Shown here one piece after another: positions 7,146 through 9,162 of a stretch of DNA of 9,162 nucleotides; the first letter of the stretch is position 1, and every line of letters starts with the position of its first letter. Below the pieces are notes generated by a model. It did no database searches. It worked only from the letters and a program-made list of their open reading frames with translations, and was not told the DNA's origin. This DNA is from CAYQUC01 sp964514215 (GTDB lineage Bacteria; Pseudomonadota; Gammaproteobacteria; UBA6429; Thiohalophilaceae): NCBI GenBank assembly GCA_964514215.1, contig CAZEPW010000090.1:1-9162 (forward strand), read 5' to 3'. A program made the position numbers and the translations under genes.

Positions 7146-8681
7146 ATGGAAGAATTAGAGCAAACCACAGCACAATTCGTCAAAGAAAGTGTTGATAATG
7201 CCTGTGTGTATGATGTTGCTATTGTCACTGCGTTAGAAAATGCCCCGAAATTATCCGATAAGCTTGAAAACAGTGTTTATTTAAAGCGTGAAGATACACA
7301 ACCGGTATTTTCTTTTAAGCTTCGTGGTGCTTTTAATAAAATTTCTAAATTATCTGACGCTGAATGTCAAAAAGGGGTGATTGCTGCATCTGCGGGGAAT
7401 CATGCTCAAGGAGTGGCGTTATCGGCAAAAAAATTGGGTATTCACGCCACATTGGTTATGCCAAAAACAACTCCTGATATTAAAGTGAAACAAGTACGAT
7501 CGTTTGGTGCTAAAGTCATTTTGCATGGTAATACCTATGATGAAGCCTATCTTCATGCACAGGAAATTTCAACGTTGCTTAATATTGTTTTTATACATCC
7601 TTATGATGATATTGATGTGATAGCCGGTCAGGGGACGATAGCGAAAGAGATTCTTGATTCAGCACCTGATAAATTATTTGCTATTTTTGTGCCGGTTGGT
7701 GGTGGTGGATTGATTTCTGGAGTTGCTGCATATGTCAAAATGCTGCGTCCGCAAATAAAAATAATTGGCGTTGAAGCCGAAGATTCAGCGTGTATGCATG
7801 ATGCTTTACGTGATAAACAGCGAACCATTTTGGATCAGGTTGGAATTTTTGCCGATGGTGTTGCGGTGCGTCAAGTGGGAAAATTGCCATTTGAGATTGC
7901 ACAGCGACATGTTGATGATGTGATTTTAGTGTCGACCGATGAGATATGTGCTGCTATTAAAGATATATTTGATGATACTCGATCGATTATGGAACCAGCG
8001 GGAGCATTGGCTGTTGCTGGGTTGAAAAAGTATTTGTTATCAAATGATGTTAAACATCAGTCGATGGTGTGTATTAATAGTGGTGCCAATATGAATTTTG
8101 ATCGGTTACGCCACGTAGCGGAACGATCTGAGCTTGGTGAAAAACGAGAAGCTTTGTTTGCCGTGACGATTCCGGAACGCGCCGGTAGTTTTTTGAAATT
8201 TTGTGAAATAATCGAAGAGCGTGGTATAACTGAATTTAATTATCGTTTTGCTGATCCTGAACATGCGCATATTTTTGTTGGCATTAAATTACAAGGTGAT
8301 GCAAGCGAAGCGAGCACTCTTGTGGAAACCATAAAGCAAGAGAATTATCCGATAATTGATTTATCGGATAATGAAATGGCAAAAATACATATTCGATATA
8401 TGGTCGGTGGTCGTTCTAATGCAATTGCAAACGAACGGTTATTGCGGTTTGAATTTCCTGAACGTCCGGGTGCATTATTGCGATTTTTACGTCATATGAG
8501 TGCTAATTGGAATATTAGTTTGTTTCATTATCGAAATCATGGTGCTGCATATGGTCGTATTTTGCTTGGGGTGCAGGTCCCTGAAGTGGATTTAGTTGAA
8601 TTTGATGAGTTTTTAGAGGAAATTGCCTATCCATATTGGGATGAGAGTAATAACCCTGCATATACATTATTTTTGAGTTAG
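7146..8681 (+). CDS. ilvA: Threonine ammonia-lyase, biosynthetic (threonine dehydratase)
   Basis: IlvA deaminates L-threonine to 2-oxobutanoate using pyridoxal phosphate (PLP), the first committed step to isoleucine; the family is feedback-inhibited by isoleucine and relieved by valine. The 511-residue protein matches E. coli IlvA (514) along its length. The catalytic domain (about 1-325) has the PLP-binding lysine K58 in SFKLRGAF, the substrate loop SAGNHAQG (82-89), the phosphate-binding glycine loop GGGGL (185-189) and S312 in SGAN, expected to contact the PLP ring. Two ACT-like regulatory domains follow, at about 336-408 (ERAGSFLKFCEII) and 431-505 (FEFPERPGALLRFL), which marks the long biosynthetic form, not the short catabolic TdcB type. 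The ribosome site AGGA (7139-7142) is only three bases before the ATG, with GAG just upstream. The gene is divergent from rpiA; a bidirectional terminator lies 109 bp downstream. Confidence 0.97.
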   Translation: MEELEQTTAQFVKESVDNACVYDVAIVTALENAPKLSDKLENSVYLKREDTQPVFSFKLRGAFNKISKLSDAECQKGVIAASAGNHAQGVALSAKKLGIHATLVMPKTTPDIKVKQVRSFGAKVILHGNTYDEAYLHAQEISTLLNIVFIHPYDDIDVIAGQGTIAKEILDSAPDKLFAIFVPVGGGGLISGVAAYVKMLRPQIKIIGVEAEDSACMHDALRDKQRTILDQVGIFADGVAVRQVGKLPFEIAQRHVDDVILVSTDEICAAIKDIFDDTRSIMEPAGALAVAGLKKYLLSNDVKHQSMVCINSGANMNFDRLRHVAERSELGEKREALFAVTIPERAGSFLKFCEIIEERGITEFNYRFADPEHAHIFVGIKLQGDASEASTLVETIKQENYPIIDLSDNEMAKIHIRYMVGGRSNAIANERLLRFEFPERPGALLRFLRHMSANWNISLFHYRNHGAAYGRILLGVQVPEVDLVEFDEFLEEIAYPYWDESNNPAYTLFLS

Positions 8682-8790
8682 TTCATTGGTTTTATTGTAA
8701 TACTCTATTAAGCTCCGATAGGTATAAGAAAAATAGTGGTGTAACCTGATAGTCGTGATGTTTTAACGCTGAATTCATAATTTACAGACA

Positions 8791-8820
8791 AAAAAAAGAG
8801 CCTGTTAACAGACTCTTTTT
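8791..8820. terminator. Bidirectional intrinsic terminator between ilvA and the Lys-rich gene
   Basis: AAAAAGAG (8793-8800) and CTCTTTTT (8813-8820) form an 8-bp stem that continues, after one C/A mismatch, with CTG/CAG around a TTAA loop. The T-run at the + end serves ilvA; the A-run at the other end (8791-8797) gives a T-run on the minus strand, serving the convergent Lys-rich gene, whose stop codon is 46 bp away. Confidence 0.88.
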
Positions 8821-8865
8821 CTAAAATAGAGGCTTCACAGCCTTTATTAGTTCGCTAATTAACGC

Positions 8866-9162
8866 TTATCTTTTGCGTTTAGCAGCTTTTTTCTTAGTTG
8901 CTGTTTTTTTCTTAGCTTTTTTCTTTGTTACTTTCTTTTTAGCTACTTTCTTTTTGGCTTTTTTCTTGGCCTTTTTCTTAGCTACTTTCTTTTTGGCTTT
9001 TTTCTTGGCCTTTTTCTTAGCTACTTTCTTTTNNNNNNNNNNNNNNNNNNNNNNNNNNNNNNNNNNNNNNNNNNNNNNNNNNNNNNNNNNNNNNNNNNNN
9101 NNNNNNNNNNNNNNNNNNNNNNNNNNNNNNNNTGGCTTTTTTCTTAGCCTTTTTCTTAGCTA
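8866..9162 (-). CDS. Lysine-rich histone H1-like repeat protein (C-terminal part, gapped)
   Basis: The minus strand encodes an extremely basic tail ending ...KKKTATKKKAAKRKR and a TAA stop (plus 8866-8868). Of the 54 codons readable left of the N-run, 34 are Lys, 11 Ala, 4 Val, 3 Thr and 2 Arg, arranged as KKKA/KKKVA blocks. This composition is typical of bacterial histone H1-like or AlgP-like proteins, whose disordered Lys/Ala tails bind DNA and can compact the nucleoid or affect transcription; that role here is by family analogy only. The gene's N-terminal part lies beyond the right window edge, so I cannot see whether a folded domain precedes the tail. An assembly gap (9033-9132) interrupts it, but joining the two flanks directly keeps the frame and the repeat phase. 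Stop codon and convergent terminator suit a real gene. A ribosomal protein or other factor with a Lys-rich tail is the main alternative. Confidence 0.8.
8944..9162 (-). repeat. 39-bp in-frame tandem repeat (13-residue KKKVAKKKAKKKA unit)
   Basis: Positions 8944-8982 and 8983-9021 are identical 39-bp units. A third begins at 9022 and runs into the N block. After the block, 9133-9162 continues the same unit with one synonymous change (AGC for GGC on the + strand). A degenerate partial copy lies just left of 8944. Each unit encodes 13 residues and on the + strand is almost all pyrimidine. Confidence 0.9.
9033..9132. other. Assembly gap of exactly 100 N
   Basis: A run of exactly 100 N is the usual placeholder for a scaffold gap of unknown size. 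It falls inside the 39-bp tandem repeat, so the gap is very probably repeat-induced and its length carries no information. Confidence 0.97.

Noticed and set aside
8944..9162. CRISPR array
   Set aside because: The 39-bp units are directly adjacent with no spacers, and they stay in frame encoding a Lys-rich protein.
1451..9162. Evidence of a mobile element, prophage, toxin-antitoxin pair or defence system
   Set aside because: No transposase, integrase, terminal repeat, small toxin-like gene or defence domain is visible; all intact genes are core metabolism in conserved contexts.

Overview
The window looks like chromosomal housekeeping DNA from an AT-rich Gammaproteobacterium. This rests on four points: the Ndk, RpiA and biosynthetic IlvA proteins align closely, from memory, with their E. 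coli counterparts; rpiA and ilvA are divergent neighbours, an arrangement I recall from Pseudomonas-type genomes; the very large DUF3683-type FAD/Fe-S oxidoreductase is typical of Gamma- and Betaproteobacteria; and a lysine-rich histone H1-like gene is present. Codon use favours A/T at third positions throughout and no gene looks compositionally foreign. I cannot name a genus.

Layout, left to right. (1) The 3' part of an outer-membrane porin gene (+), whose signal peptide is cut by the window edge, followed by a strong intrinsic terminator. (2) ndk (+), with its own plausible promoter. (3) A 1288-codon gene (+) for a fused FAD-dependent 2-hydroxyacid dehydrogenase / two-cluster ferredoxin / double CCG-domain protein. 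(4) A GC-rich hairpin between this gene and the convergent rpiA. (5) rpiA (-) and ilvA (+), divergent from a 266-bp intergenic region that holds a few inverted repeats. (6) A bidirectional terminator shared by ilvA and a convergent gene. (7) The C-terminal end of a Lys/Ala repeat protein (-), interrupted by a run of exactly 100 N inside a 39-bp tandem repeat.

The genes are mostly independent units, not one operon. Ndk balances nucleoside triphosphates, RpiA links ribose-5-phosphate and ribulose-5-phosphate, IlvA commits threonine to isoleucine synthesis, the DUF3683 protein probably feeds electrons from a 2-hydroxyacid into a quinone or similar acceptor, and the Lys-rich protein probably binds DNA.

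I found no convincing new multi-gene system, mobile element, CRISPR array, tRNA or rRNA. The items most worth a second look are the collapsed 39-bp coding repeat at the right end, the substrate of the giant oxidoreductase, and the cysteine-bearing loops of the porin.
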